The position numbers were made by a program, and so were the translations under genes. This document shows positions 10,837 to 21,090 of a stretch of DNA of 64,000 nt, piece after piece. The notes under the pieces were generated by a model that worked only from the letters and a program-made list of their open reading frames with translations, was not told the DNA's origin and did not search any database. The stretch comes from Euborellia annulipes (lineage: Eukaryota; Arthropoda; Insecta; Dermaptera; Anisolabididae), in assembly GCA_023213315.1 (NCBI GenBank), contig JAKCPI010016338.1:1-64000 (forward strand), read 5' to 3'. Within the stretch, counting starts at the first letter, position 1. Each line of letters starts with the position of its first letter.

Positions 10837-11316
10837 GGCAAAAGGAGAGCCTCTATCGAATAAAAATCTCCACTCAGAAGACGTTTCGGGTTTATTTAAA
10901 TAAATCCATCATCAGTTCTTAAGAGCTGAAACGAGCATAAATAATAATTCTAATACAACAACATAAAATATTTCTTAAATTATAAAAAACATCAGATCTT
11001 ACATTATTGGCAATCTCAAGGTGTACACCATTGAGATGCAGATAGAGTTGTTATATATAAACATATACAAAATTATATAAAAATACAATATTTGCATATC
11101 CGATGTCATATGCTCATCAGTCAACACGGCCAAGTCTCAAATGTATATAAAATTTTATTATCAAATACAGGTATAAGATAAATACTGGGGAAGACAACGA
11201 ACTCTGAGTACATTGACCCATAATACATCTTAATAAACTGATGATGGATTTATTTAATTAAACCCGAAACGACTTCTGAGTGGAGATTTTTATTCGATAG
11301 AGGATCTCCTTTTGGC
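10837..11316. mobile_element. Foldback hammerhead-type element
   Basis: Inverted arms (10837-10925 and 11230-11316) share CCTCTATCGAATAAAAATCT and the ribozyme-like core. The centre is unrelated AT-rich DNA. No clear target duplication. Lies in the last AMPK gamma intron. Confidence 0.75.
10873..10923 (-). ncRNA. Hammerhead-ribozyme-like motif, exact core
   Basis: Minus strand: stem I AGAA (10919-10916) pairs TTCT (10879-10876). CTGATGA is 10915-10909, extra T 10908, stem II GGATTTATTT/AAATAAACCC with one mismatch, GAAAC 10887-10883, GTC 10882-10880. The opposite arm (11238-11273, +) keeps CTGATGA and GAAAC but has GAC instead of GTC. Sense to the AMPK gamma transcript. Confidence 0.5.
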
Positions 11317-11528
11317 TGACACCCTCTCTTCCTGTCTATCATTCGAAGAATTTTATATTTTCTAAAGTAAAAGGTTGATTTCAAGGGCATTAACTTCATA
11401 GATTACTATAATAATAGCGAAACAGGAAATAAATATTGTTAACGCTATATTATGATATATTAAGTATAATATATGTCTTCAGATTTTTGTCAAAATAAAA
11501 AAACATATTAATTAATAATAATACATAC

Positions 11529-11733
11529 CGCAAGGTCTTAAAACTAGGTACATGAGTAGATCGGATAACGAAATGATGCCAATCACTTTATCAGAATCAT
11601 CGACGACAACAAGCCTATGAACTTCAGCCCGAACAATTTTTTCTAATATAGCGTATAATGTTTCATCGAGTTTACATTTATGGACTCCCTCGAACCATTC
11701 GTTGCGATGTTCATTGGCTCGGCGTAGTGTCAC
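11529..11733 (-). CDS. SNF4Agamma: AMPK gamma subunit, CBS4
   Basis: A 205-nt exon with acceptor TTTTTTTAG|GTG at 11734 and donor TGCG|GTATGT at 11529/11528. It reads VTLRRANEHRNEWFEGVHKC, KLDETLYAILEKIVRAEVHR, LVVVDDSDKVIGIISLSDLL, MYLVLRPC, then the first base of Gly. This is CBS4. His and Arg in AEVHRLVVVD match gamma1 His298 and Arg299. The Asp in SLSDLL matches Asp317 of site 4, the tightly bound AMP site. Exit is phase 1. Open frame past 11529 (MYYY) is intron. Confidence 0.95.
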
Positions 11734-12048
11734 CTAAAAAAAATTCAATCAATTAATAAATATATAATTATTAGAGACCGGATTTTAAGCAAAATGTTTA
11801 TTGTTGAATTTTATAGGCAGCCATTAGATTTTTAATTTCTACACGAATTAGAAAAACAATTTGAGATTGCATTTTTTTGAGTTTTCATGCTTTTTTTCCC
11901 CCTTCGTGCTTATTTGAACTTATTTTACAAATATTTATATAATTTTTAAAAATAATTCCATTCAGCAAAAACGTTCAAGTAAAGAAAACATATCCTTCGG
12001 CAAATGTACAAATCGCGCCTTCTCTACTCAGGCTCGGGCCCCCCTGGA

Positions 12049-12225
12049 CTCCCCACTTTGGGTCGGAGCCGTCTGCGGCGGACCCTCGCAGGGGAGGGGG
12101 TAATCTGGTGGGACTGGCTGCACAATTTCGGTAATTTAAAGTTGCATTCTGTACTTGTTTACCAGAATATATATACAAATAAAATTTTTAAGGATTAAAT
12201 TTTAAAATTTTATATTAAAATTTTT
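12049..12225 (+). repeat. Remnant of MITE A
   Basis: Shares GGACTGGCTGCACAATTTCG, TACTTGTTTACCAGAATATA and the AT-rich interior with 1613-1868. The right terminus is missing, probably cut by the neighbouring foldback at 12228. Confidence 0.6.
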
Positions 12226-12227
12226 TT

Positions 12228-12503
12228 AAATAAAAACTGGACAAAAAAGCATAAAAAAATGGGAAAAATGCTTAAAAAAGCATACAAATCTTGAATAAAA
12301 AGTTGTTCAATAAGCATTAAATTTGAAAAAAAAAGCATCTCATAAGCAACTTCTACTCATACCAATGGCTGATACAAGGTGGGGGAGGGGGGCTTTTTTT
12401 TTTCAAATTTAATGCTTATTCGACAACTTTTTATTCAAGATTTTTATGCTTTTTCAAGCATTTTTCCCCATTTTTTATGCTTTTTGTCCTGTCTTTAAAA
12501 ATT
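12228..12503. repeat. Foldback repeat
   Basis: Inverted arms 12228-12345 and 12394-12503 share ATCTTGAATAAAAAGTTGT and AATAAGCATTAAATTTGAAA. No coding capacity. Lies in the AMPK gamma intron between the CBS3 and CBS4 exons. Confidence 0.75.
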
Positions 12504-12565
12504 ATTTAAAAAAATCTTTGATTTATCCTAAATTTTTTTTCTAATTAACTTATAGATTAAAATAC

Positions 12566-12788
12566 CTCAAGATCGTTGTAGGTTCTCTCAGCCGCTAAAT
12601 TGATGACATCAAATTTAGCATAAATATCTACAAGTCTTCCCTGAGGGTCAACAATTGGCAAAGCACTCACACGTCTCGCTACAAATTTATTAAGCGCTTC
12701 TATTATGGAAGTATCTTCTGTGGCAGTCTCAACTCTTTCATATGTACCAATTCGTAGAGATGAAAGGGGCTCGTCCAAAAATTTGGGC
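12566..12788 (-). CDS. SNF4Agamma: AMPK gamma subunit, CBS3
   Basis: A 223-nt exon with acceptor TTTTTTAG|G at 12789 and donor GAG|GTATTT at 12566/12565. The first base completes the Arg codon split across the intron (ISDLP-R-PKFLDEPL). It encodes SSLRIGTYERVETATEDTSI, IEALNKFVARRVSALPIVDP and QGRLVDIYAKFDVINLAAER, then TYNDLE. This is CBS repeat 3. The Asp in AKFDVINLA matches gamma1 Asp245 (site 3, the exchangeable regulatory site). The adjacent Arg pair in VARRVSALP matches gamma1 Arg223/Arg224. Exit is phase 0. The 937-nt intron upstream holds a TIR element. Confidence 0.95.
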
Positions 12789-13206
12789 CTAAAAAATAAA
12801 TAGTTTGAATAAAAAAAAAAAAATAATAATAATAATAATAATCATTCTAATTTAGAACTTTAAAAGTTATTTTGTGATTAATAAAAATTAAGGGGGGACA
12901 ATTGTAAAATTTAAAAAAATATTTTATATTCTTTAAATTTCATTCATTTCAGGGTGGAAGGGGAGGGTAATCGTCTGGATACCCCCTTCCAAAATACTCT
13001 GGCTTCGGTCCGACAGTCAAAGGCCAATTATTCAAACTCCGTTGAGTCATTGAGCTTAGAACCTTTCCTGGAAGGTCGCTTACTGATTCAGTTCATTCAT
13101 TAGGTCAAATCATAATGTTGCAGATATTTTCATTGATTTTGAATAATGGAACTTGACTGCAATTCTATTCATTAATCGACATCATAAATAGCTATTGTAG
13201 CCTCTA

Positions 13207-13637
13207 AAGGCGGCTACACACCTAACTGCACACTTGACAAGCAGGCATGTGCAATCTTTTTGTACCAGCATTCACAAATTACTTTCGGCACCACACGGCA
13301 CAAGCATGCTTGTGCAAGAAATAGCTTATGCCGAAAATTAACCTAAAAATGTCAAACTCGGGAGGTTATTTATTCGAAGATAACAAGGAATATTCACTTG
13401 CTTTTCTTTTAAACAGAGACACAATAAATATTAATATTTAAATTGAAATATTAAATAAATATTAAATGTTAAGACATCTATAAAATGGCGGAGAGTTTTG
13501 CTTGCTCAAATATGCTTAAAATTCAATCGTCATCAAGCGGCTTGCGCAAAATTCTCCTACGGACGTTACAGTTTGCTTGTATAAAAAGATTGCACGTGGA
13601 TGCTTGTCAAGTTTGCAGTTACGTGTGTAGCCGCCTT
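13207..13637. mobile_element. TIR element, about 430 bp
   Basis: Terminal repeats of about 55 bp begin AAGGCGGCTACACAC and continue TAACTGCA, ACTTGACAAGCA, GCAATCTTTTT. No transposase. Fills almost half of a 937-nt AMPK gamma intron. Confidence 0.75.
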
Positions 13638-13725
13638 AAGAGATGCTTATAAATAAAAAAGAAATAAAATTTTTCGGTCTTTCAGTGACCACCCTGAATA
13701 TCTTAGTTTTTAAATACTTATTCAC

Positions 13726-14026
13726 CTAGGCAAATCGCTGATATACAAGAAAAGGAAGCGTAGGATCCGTTTGTGCGTAAGTATATATAAAACATTTCCT
13801 GTTTCAGGATCGATGACAGGTAATCGATGAATTCGTTTATGCACTAGGGATCGAATTGCCTCGTAGAGGCTGGCATCTGGACTAATAGAGACCAGAGGAG
13901 CACTGTCCTTATCAAGCACCTCTCGCCACGTATCCAATTTATGTCCTTCAAGTTCGTCCATCGCTACACTCGGTGATTTATAATACATTTGGAGAATCTT
14001 GATAAAGTCCGTGATGGTCAACATAC
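13726..14026 (-). CDS. SNF4Agamma: AMPK gamma subunit, end of CBS1 and CBS2
   Basis: A 301-nt exon with acceptor TTTTAG|GT at 14027 and donor CCTAG|GTGAA at 13726/13725. It enters phase 1 and exits phase 2. It opens with (G)[18 protein letters not shown], which closes CBS1; the Asp in TITDF matches human gamma1 Asp90, a ribose-binding residue of site 1. The remainder is CBS2: [68 protein letters not shown]. His and Arg in [10 protein letters not shown] match gamma1 His151 and Arg152. Arg in THKR sits where site 2 lacks its Asp (gamma1 Arg171), so site 2 is expected to be empty, as in other AMPKs. The sequence is intact and strongly conserved. Confidence 0.95.
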
Positions 14027-14398
14027 CTAAAAGAGCAAAATAAGAAAATAAATTAAGAGTTTATATTTTTGATGGCGAATCATTTTTGGAAATTCGCCAA
14101 AGGTTAGTTAGTCAATTGAAGCAAAAACATCACCATGAAATCAAGATATAGAAATTTATATAATCTAAACTTATATATTATTATTGTAATTATATTAATA
14201 GAGGTTTAAAATCGGAAATGGATACTAATAAAAAATAAATAGTTATGAGATGTCAACAATTATATGATAGAGAGACGAGTTTTCATAAGGAAAAAACTCT
14301 CCTGAATTTCTTTAATTTTTTGTTACAAAACGCAATTTATAGCTATGATGTTTTATATCCATAATAGGGTAGAAAATGAGAGGCGCCTGGGGACCCGC

Positions 14399-14422
14399 GG
14401 GGGGGGGGGGGGGGGGGGGGGG
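14399..14422. repeat. Poly(G) tract
   Basis: About 24 consecutive G on plus (C on the AMPK gamma sense strand), directly before the foldback at 14433. Confidence 0.9.
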
Positions 14423-14432
14423 CCGATGCAGC

Positions 14433-14815
14433 TAAGGTTTTTCTTTATTTATTTAATCCGCACGGCTGACATTCGGTTTTGTGTTTGAACAATCCTCGGA
14501 GCTGGCAAAAAGTCATTAACAAAGTGTCATAGTGGATTTTATACATTGTTGAAACAAACTCTTATATAATAAATATATACACAGTGTGCGATGATCAGGT
14601 ACATAAACATTTTATGTACCAGGAACATAAATATTTATTATATAAAATGTTTATGTTTGTGAGTATATATTTATTATATAAGAGTTTGGTTCAACAAGGT
14701 ATAAAATCAACTATGACCGATAATGAATGACTTTTTGCCAGGTCTGAGAATGGTTCAAACACGGAACCGAAACGTCAGCCGTGCGTATTAAATAAATAAA
14801 GAAAAAAAACCTTAG
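14433..14815. mobile_element. Foldback hammerhead-type element
   Basis: Inverted arms (14433-14515 and 14728-14815) share CTAAGGTTTTTCTTTATTTA, GCACGGCTGAC and GCAAAAAGTCATT. The centre holds a second AT-rich inverted repeat around TTATATAATAAATATATAC. Plus-strand core at 14744-14776: CTGAGAA, T, GGTTC/GAACC stem II, GAAAC, GTC. The left arm is decayed (CCGAGGA ... GAATGTC). Confidence 0.7.
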
Positions 14816-15266
14816 TTTTATACATCACAGAAGGAATATAAATTTTAGTAAAGTGGTCCATAATTTCATGAGAATTAAATGAAGAGATGAATTAAAAGTT
14901 TCAGGAAAAGAGTTTTTTTTTTTTAAACAAACTCCCTCTCTATCATTATCATATGCCAGTGAAACTATAAAATTAACTCTAAAAAATGTACAGTATTTAA
15001 AGAATAGTTGAGTTGAAAAAACGAACCATAAAAAATATAAAATTAATAAGTAGTGAAATTTATCATTTAAAATTAAACAAATATATAGGCCTACAAATGT
15101 GATTTCGATAAAAAGAGAACTGATTAAGTTTTGATTGATAATAAATAAATAGGCCGCCGAGGGCAATGGCTGCTGTATATTACGCCCCCTTTCCAAAAAA
15201 TTAAATTTTTTAAATATAGATATATGGATTGGAGTAAGCCAAGGAAAAGTAAAAAAACCAATTTAT

Positions 15267-15311
15267 ACTGTCGACGTTTCGAGCGCTCATCGCGCTCTTC
15301 TTCGGGACAGT
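15267..15311 (-). ncRNA. Hammerhead-ribozyme-like motif (left arm)
   Basis: Minus strand: stem I ACTGTC (15311-15306) pairs GACAGT (15272-15267). Core CCGAAGA (15305-15299; C at the usual U4), extra A, stem II GAGCGC-GATGA-GCGCTC (6 bp), GAAAC (15280-15276), GTC (15275-15273). Sense to the AMPK gamma pre-mRNA. Confidence 0.5.
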
Positions 15312-15602
15312 CTAAGTGTCAATGGTAATTAGATTGTCATTTGACGTCATTAAATAAATTTTACAATATTGTATCATGTGTTTGTTGAATGATTTAATAA
15401 AGATTGTGATATCATACATGACATGTGTTTAAAAGTATAATAATTGTACAAGTAACCTTACTTTTAACAAATGCCGTCCATGATATCAATATATTTATAA
15501 AATTATTCAAAAAACACACGATACATTATTAATAGTGTTACATTTGTTTAATGATGTCAAATGACAATCTAATTATTACCATCTGTAACAATTGACACTT
15601 AG

Positions 15603-15638
15603 ACTGTCCCGAGGAAGAGCGCTCGAAACGTCGACAGT
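15603..15638 (+). ncRNA. Hammerhead-ribozyme-like motif (right arm)
   Basis: Stem I ACTGTC (15603-15608) pairs GACAGT (15633-15638). Core CCGAGGA (15609-15615), extra A, stem II GAGC/GCTC, GAAAC (15625-15629), GTC (15630-15632). The arms differ inside stem II yet both keep it paired. Confidence 0.5.
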
Positions 15639-15883
15639 ATAAATTTGTTTTTTTTTATTTTTCCTTGGCTGAATCCATTCAATACATGTATATTTAATAC
15701 TCACAGCCAGTATAACCTAATATTATTATTATTATAAGAGATGAATTGTCTTAATTATTACTGCCCCTTGTGTAGTGGCAACCAGTCAAACTAGCTATTT
15801 TGGGCGAGATTACTGGAGTAGGGACAATCTTAATGCAAATGTCTGACGTGAGGGTTTAATAATATAAACACAGCAATATTTAC

Positions 15884-16378
15884 CAACAAATCGTTGACGT
15901 TGTGAATCCCAAAGCGGCGCAGCACGAACTCCATTATATACAAGGGCGAAAAATGCTTTCTTGACAAGTAATTGTGTATCGAAGACAACCAATTTCGCCG
16001 AGGTGGGTATTAAATCGTAACATTTATGAAATTTAAAAAATTTCACTAATATTTGTTGTTCATCGGTTTCTGCAACAGTACGACATAATTTCAACAATGT
16101 TACACTTGGTAAAACACGTGCAAATTCTTCAATCTCATCTAACGAGTAAATCTCAACATCAACAAGATCCTCGTCATCATCGGTGTCATCATCATGTTCA
16201 TTGTTTTGGACCTCGTTTTGAAAGGTTTTACTAAAACGTCGACCCCGGCCAATTGCGGTCGAATAATAATGCAAAGCAAGCATTTGGTAAGAGTGGGGGA
16301 CTCGATTTACACGACGTGCATCGTCGAGCCCGTGAGGGCCGATCGACGGCAACTGGCCGACACCAATGTTTTCCTGCT
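15884..16378 (-). CDS. SNF4Agamma: AMPK gamma subunit, acidic linker and start of CBS1
   Basis: A 495-nt exon. Acceptor GATTTTAG lies at 16386-16379 and donor GTT G|GTAAAT at 15884/15883. It starts [11 protein letters not shown]. It continues through a basic patch ([12 protein letters not shown]) and a very acidic stretch ([20 protein letters not shown]). It then enters the highly conserved gamma core: [40 protein letters not shown] and [14 protein letters not shown]. The Arg in [10 protein letters not shown] corresponds to human gamma1 Arg70, a nucleotide-phosphate contact. This core is most of CBS repeat 1 (Bateman domain 1). In the kinase complex gamma binds AMP, ADP or ATP and relays energy status to the catalytic alpha subunit; it is cytosolic or nuclear. 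An internal Met (QMLALHYY) could start a short isoform. Open frame upstream of 16379 is AT-rich intron, not protein. Confidence 0.93.
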
Positions 16379-16859
16379 CTAAAATCCCTGGTGAGCTAAA
16401 TTTAATCCCAACACACAAATACAAACACAGACACACCGCAAAGTCCATTCCTATTGCAAAAAGAAAAATACACAGAGATTGATAGAAAATGAAAAAAATA
16501 AAATTCCGCAATTATAAATGCCAAGAAATTTTAAAGTTCTTAAAGAATTTTTTTTTTTTTGTTATAAATAAGATGTTTAAAAAATAGCTTTTGATCTTTT
16601 CATATCCAATTAATAAATAACATATCGTCTCGTTTATGAACAAATAGTTTCTTTGAGAGTTGAATTGATAGTGGCAATTTTATTTTTATTTTTTAAATAA
16701 ATTCTTATTCTTTGTTAGAGTTGGCGTATTTCAGAATTAGCATTAATGAATGAAACCGGAGGGGAAACAAACCGCGGGGAGATCTGGCATGAAAGAAGTA
16801 AAAAGAAATCCTAGACTTAGCTCGGATAACTCATGGTTGCCAATTCACATAATCATCAA

Positions 16860-16976
16860 ATGTCGTTTCGGTGCATTTATTATGCCCCATCTTCAGGCCT
16901 TTAATCGGTTAAAGCAACATATACGCCGATTAAAGGCCGGAGAATGGGGCATAATATATGCACCGAAACGATTCCG
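16860..16976. repeat. Short foldback with hammerhead-like arm
   Basis: Inverted arms 16860-16908 and 16927-16976. The minus-strand arm has CTGAAGA, T, stem II GGGGCAT/ATGCACC, GAAAC, but GAC in place of GTC. The plus arm is decayed. A weak repeat C fragment precedes it (about 16770-16850). Lies in the AMPK gamma intron between the 49-nt and 495-nt exons. Confidence 0.65.
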
Positions 16977-17371
16977 GCTAATTGGTAAAACATTCAGAGT
17001 ATTATTTTCTTTGCTGCTACTCATCCTTCATTAAAAATCCACAATCGTAACTTTCACATCAATAATAATTTATTATTATTATTAAAAAACAAATTAGTAA
17101 AAACCCTGGGTGTTTATTTATCGGGTCAAATCTAGATTCCAAGAAAATTTTCATAAATAACAAATGCACTATTTATCGACATTCACCTAGTTGCATAGAA
17201 AATTTAAAAAAAAATATATAACTGCAGATGTTGCTTTAATCAATTATAATCCATACCCCTTAATTGGTCAATAAAAGATACTTTAAAATCATCGTAATCA
17301 GATGAAAGTAATCTTAAAAGATTAGCAATTGACTTTCTAAAAGCACTAATAAATCACAAAATGGATCTTAC

Positions 17372-17420
17372 CTAAGTCTGCAATGTCTACTTTATCAAGG
17401 AACGGGTCAGCAACTGGCAA
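17372..17420 (-). CDS. SNF4Agamma: AMPK gamma subunit, 49-nt micro-exon
   Basis: A 49-nt exon bounded by acceptor TTGTTTACAG and donor TTAG|GTAAGA, both near consensus. Entry is phase 0 and exit phase 1, which fits both neighbours. It encodes LPVADPFLDKVDIADL plus the first base of a Glu codon. It links the Arg/Ser-rich N-terminal extension to the exon that begins the CBS region. I identify it from the splice signals, the matching phases and its position. It is too short for simple ORF finding. It could be skipped in some isoforms, but skipping it alone would shift the frame, so the 125-nt exon (exit phase 0) cannot splice directly to 16378. Confidence 0.8.
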
Positions 17421-17844
17421 CTGTAAACAAACAACACACAAATAAATATTTTATCACATAATATAATAGCAAGTGGCATTTGGATGGGAGTGTCATAAGA
17501 AAAATTACCAAACAGTACAGAAGTCTTGGAAAAGTTATAATTTGTTCGACCTATTAATGTCAAAACTATATTTAAGAGTTGTTTAGGCCAAAAATATAAT
17601 TTATATGCAGAGATTAAAAGATAAGAATCTTAAAGTTCATTAGAAGATGAATATATAGAAAAATAGTTTGCCAGATGTGATTTAAATAGCAACAACATCT
17701 TTCAATCTTGATCTATTTTTTTTTTTTAATCTTGTCACTTGCCCCTTGTGCTAGACAACCCACAACATTAAATTGTAAGAAGAGAAAAATTTTTTAACCC
17801 GAAACACGATAGTTGACGTAAAAAGAGCAAGATTGTTTTTTTTT

Positions 17845-17935
17845 TTACTTCGTCTCTATTTATTTCAATTTATTGGAAGTCAATTAAATTGAAATATTTG
17901 TCGAATGAGACGGGATCCGAACCCTTGAATATGTT
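17845..17935 (-). repeat. SINE B fragment
   Basis: ATTTATTTCAATTTA with its inverted partner TTAAATTGAAATA, then an antisense B-box-like GGGATCCGAACCC, in the order seen at 19865-20040. A second piece with GCAGATTCGCATCCGCGAC follows at 18040-18080. Confidence 0.5.
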
Positions 17936-18384
17936 TATAAAGGGGTGGAGGGGGGGTGGGGGGGGAATCGTCAAAAATTAGTTCGCCCGAAAAAGTATTA
18001 TTAGCTTATATTGTCCCGATGCTTGATACTTTTATCAGGGATCGCAGATTCGCATCCGCGACAAAAATTTATTTCAATCGAATTGGCTACAAATCAATTT
18101 AGATATTAATATTCAAAGAACCTAAATTCGGATTTGACTAAGCTTACTTTATATACATTTGTTAAAAATATAAAATAATTAATTAAATAAATATATATTT
18201 TTATATAATCGAACTGAAAAATATGATTGACAAATAATTATTAAATGAAAAAGAAATATGAACAGATTTATGCTGAGGAACTTTGACAGATGATACGATT
18301 TAATCTATCTCTCTTTAGAATCAGAATTCAAGGCGCATGCCTTTATTCTATCCTAATTAACTAACGAGATATTATTTAGACCCT

Positions 18385-18430
18385 TAGCACAAGAGGAGGA
18401 TACTCTACCATTGTGCTATGGCCCAAGAAC
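18385..18430 (-). other. tRNA-like fragment
   Basis: Minus strand GCCATAGCACAATGGTAGAG has an A-box and D-arm look, but no convincing T arm or acceptor pairing follows. Probably a decayed SINE head, not a tRNA gene. Confidence 0.3.
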
Positions 18431-19394
18431 GAGCATTTAAAGATAGTTTGAATGAACTTTTTGACATGTTACATTCAAATACTTTAAGCATAATTAAAAT
18501 TGAAGAAGATAAGAGATTATTAAAAATCTATTTTTTCTTATTGGTTTTTATTTATTATGTATTATTTTTAAGGAAATTAAGGTAATTTAACTAAAGATTC
18601 TAAATAATTAATTTCTAGTTTTATTGGAATGTGAAATTAATTTAGTCCCTTGGACGAAAACAAAGCTTAGTTTCAAGAAAATTTTCAAAGGCCACGAGTT
18701 CCTGTTTTACAAATGAGTTCAAATTTTGCAGACATTATTTTTTAATGCAATGGAAAAGATCTACGGGTAACTAACTACTAAAAAATTTGACCTCTATAAA
18801 TAAGGACGACCCTAACTTAAATATAAAATTAAACATAATTTATTTGATATTTAAGGTGAAAAAAGAAATAAATTTTTTTAGAATATTCAGTGAATGAAAA
18901 TTAATTTATCTAGTGATGTAGATTTAAAAAAAAAAATTAAGAGAATGAAAATTATCTCGTTGATTTGCAAAAAAAAAAATCTCTTCATTTTTATTAAGGT
19001 CATTTCCCTAATCCATTTATTAGTTATAATCTAAGTATATCTGTTCACGCAAGTTAAATTTTAACAGGATATCACCAATCTTTGCTTTGCTACGCCGATT
19101 AATGAATTAAAAAGTAGTAAATTTTAAATAATCTCTTACGAGGTGAAGGTTAAAAAAATATTAAGCCACCCAATAGGATGAAGAGCGAATGGAAATACAA
19201 TAAAATAACAATAAAAGTAAAAAATTATGCCTATTAAAATTCAATACATGTATATTTTAATTACTTTCTGAATCATTTTATATCTCTTTGATATGGCGAG
19301 GCAAAATTTTTGTAGTCATGTTTTGAGAAAAATTTTCGGAGTGTAGAAAATACAAAATTTCCTAAGAATTGGAAAAAATTATTTATTTTTTAAA

Positions 19395-19610
19395 TGTCTC
19401 TTCATCATTAGTGTCAGTACTGACACGTTGGGGTTACTCTGAGGAGAAACTTTCATAGGAATTATACTGAGGTGGGTTCCCAATTCTTTCCTCAGAAGGA
19501 GGCATCTCAAATAGAGTTGGATAATAATATTTTGCCATGAGGTAGATTTGAACTCGAGTTGTCTTCAACTCAGAATTATAAGCTTAACTGCTTTATTCCC
19601 ACAATAGTAT
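19395..19610 (-). repeat. SINE C-like repeat with tRNA-like head
   Basis: On minus: TGGGAATAAAGCAGTTAAGC, then a B-box-like GAGTTCAAATCTACC, then a body shared with 10290-10475. The two copies are in opposite orientations. Confidence 0.5.
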
Positions 19611-19864
19611 GTGAATTCGTTTTTGTCATCCAAAAATCAAAAATTTATAATCTTCATTAATGGTATTTTTTTTTTTTTTTTTTTTTTTTTTGTTTCGATT
19701 AACAAGTGAATGTCCTGAGGAAGAGCCGGGCCAGTGATCGAAATATTGAAAGCAAAAATAAATTTTTCTTCTCATCTCGATTTAAAATTCCAGATGAAGA
19801 AAATTTTATTATGTGGAAAGGGGTACCGGGAATGTATCGCGAAGAACTTCTTCATTCATTTTTA

Positions 19865-20040
19865 TTTTATTTAAGGTCTTTTTCGGCATCGAAGGCCATT
19901 TAGACCCCCTGCTATTTATTTAAATTGAATGGTAGCCGATTCAATTTAAATAAATTTTAGTCGCGTGGGAAGGGATGCGAACCCGTGATCCTCGGTACAA
20001 ATGGCCAGCATGCTAACCACTGCACCAAGGCAGGGGACTC
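19865..20040 (-). repeat. SINE B (tRNA-derived SINE, fullest copy)
   Basis: Minus strand: head CTTGGTGCAGTGGTTAGCAT (A box), B box GGGTTCGCATCCC. Next comes a body hairpin ATTTATTTAAATTGAAT...ATTCAATTTAAATAAAT, then the tail AATGGCCTTCGATGCCGAAAAAGACC. The tail matches that of SINE A. Confidence 0.75.
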
Positions 20041-20148
20041 TTCATTAATCAAAGCAAGCGTAAGTATAAGTTACATTCTGCACAATATTTTTTTTTAAAC
20101 CCTTTTCGGCTACGAGGCCATTTAGGGGTATAACTTTATTATATAAGT

Positions 20149-20240
20149 CAGTGTTTCCCAAACTGTGCGCCGCGGCACCCCAGGGCGCCGCAGTTATTCT
20201 CTTGACCCGCCGTGAAAATTTCCCTATATTATATTACATT
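20149..20240 (+). repeat. hAT-like terminus
   Basis: CAGTGTTTCCCAAACTGTGC followed by a GC-rich palindromic stretch (GCGCCGCGGC) is a common hAT-family end. The partner end was not found. The foldback at 20241 may have disrupted it. Confidence 0.45.
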
Positions 20241-20385
20241 CTTAAGGAAGGTAGATTTGCAGCCAGGAGAATAAAAAACTATTTTAATTTCTTTTGGTCG
20301 ACGTTTCGGACGCCAATCGCGTCGACGAGAAGAAATTAAAATAGTTTTTTTATTCTCCTGGCTGCAAATCTACCTTCCTTAAGAT
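20241..20385. repeat. Foldback repeat with GAAACGTC motif
   Basis: Arms 20241-20297 and 20328-20385 share AAGGAAGGTAGATTTGCAGC. The centre has GTCCGAAACGTCGACC on minus but no CTGANGA box, so the ribozyme core is absent or lost. Confidence 0.7.
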
Positions 20386-20849
20386 TAATAAATAACAGCC
20401 ATTTTACACTTTTATATTATATTATATTAATTTTTCGCTACGGTATTAGTCGAAAAATTAAAGTGAGGAGCTTTAATTATTTAATAAATAAAATTGTAAA
20501 CAGGTATAGAGGTAAAGAAAGATATATAGAGTGTAAAGAGATATACTGTAGATATATCAAAGCGAATCGGAATTTGAAATGAAGAAAAACTATTAGAATA
20601 TAGGGGTTGCCCTGATATTTAACAAGGGGCGCCACGGAAAAATTCTGATTTATTAAGGGCACCGGGAACCGAACAAGTTTTGGAACTCGATGGCTACCGG
20701 GGGATGTTCAACAATATTTGTTTCGTGACTGTAGATTTTAAGAAGAAAAATCAGCAAAAGGAATTCAAAAAATATAAACATTTATTCGTTTTTTCTGTTG
20801 TCAGAGTTTCATTTATTTATTTATTTTTAATATCACGTTCACTCAGAAG

Positions 20850-21090
20850 AATAATTTCGAGCTACCTCCTATACCAAACGTCGTGGGTTCGGACCCAGGC
20901 AGTCCGATGATTTTATTTAAGCCATTTGGATACCAGATGGCTTAAATAGAAATGCCTGACCCCACAATAAATATATTCCTTACAACGGTTATCGTCAAAG
21001 TCTAAAATGGCCTAGGTTGCCGAAAAGACTGTATGCATGTGAGTGTGAGTGTGAATGAGAAAAAAGTGTGAATGTTTAAAAAAAAATAAT
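20850..21090 (+). repeat. SINE A copy
   Basis: B box GTGGGTTCGGACCCAGG, hairpin TTTAAGCCATTTGGATACCAGATGGCTTAAA, tail TTGCCGAAAAGACTGTATGC, then GTGTGA repeats and an A-rich end. Confidence 0.75.

Larger units (their letters stand above)
15224..15684. mobile_element. Foldback element with two intact hammerhead-like arms
   Basis: Inverted arms 15224-15360 and 15540-15684 share GCCAAGGAAAA, ATTTATACTGTCGACG, GACTGTC and CAATTGACACTTAG-type sequence. The AT-rich centre includes TTGTTGAATGATTTAATAAA on one side and a related reverse on the other. Lies in the AMPK gamma intron between the 495-nt and 301-nt exons. Confidence 0.85.

Noticed and set aside
15810..15883. C-terminal end of the long minus-strand frame after RQRFVG
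   Set aside because: Read-through into intron; the donor at 15883 and the in-phase exon at 14026 fit the AMPK family instead.
16194..16382. Plus-strand 62-codon frame
   Set aside because: Antisense shadow of the AMPK gamma 495-nt exon.
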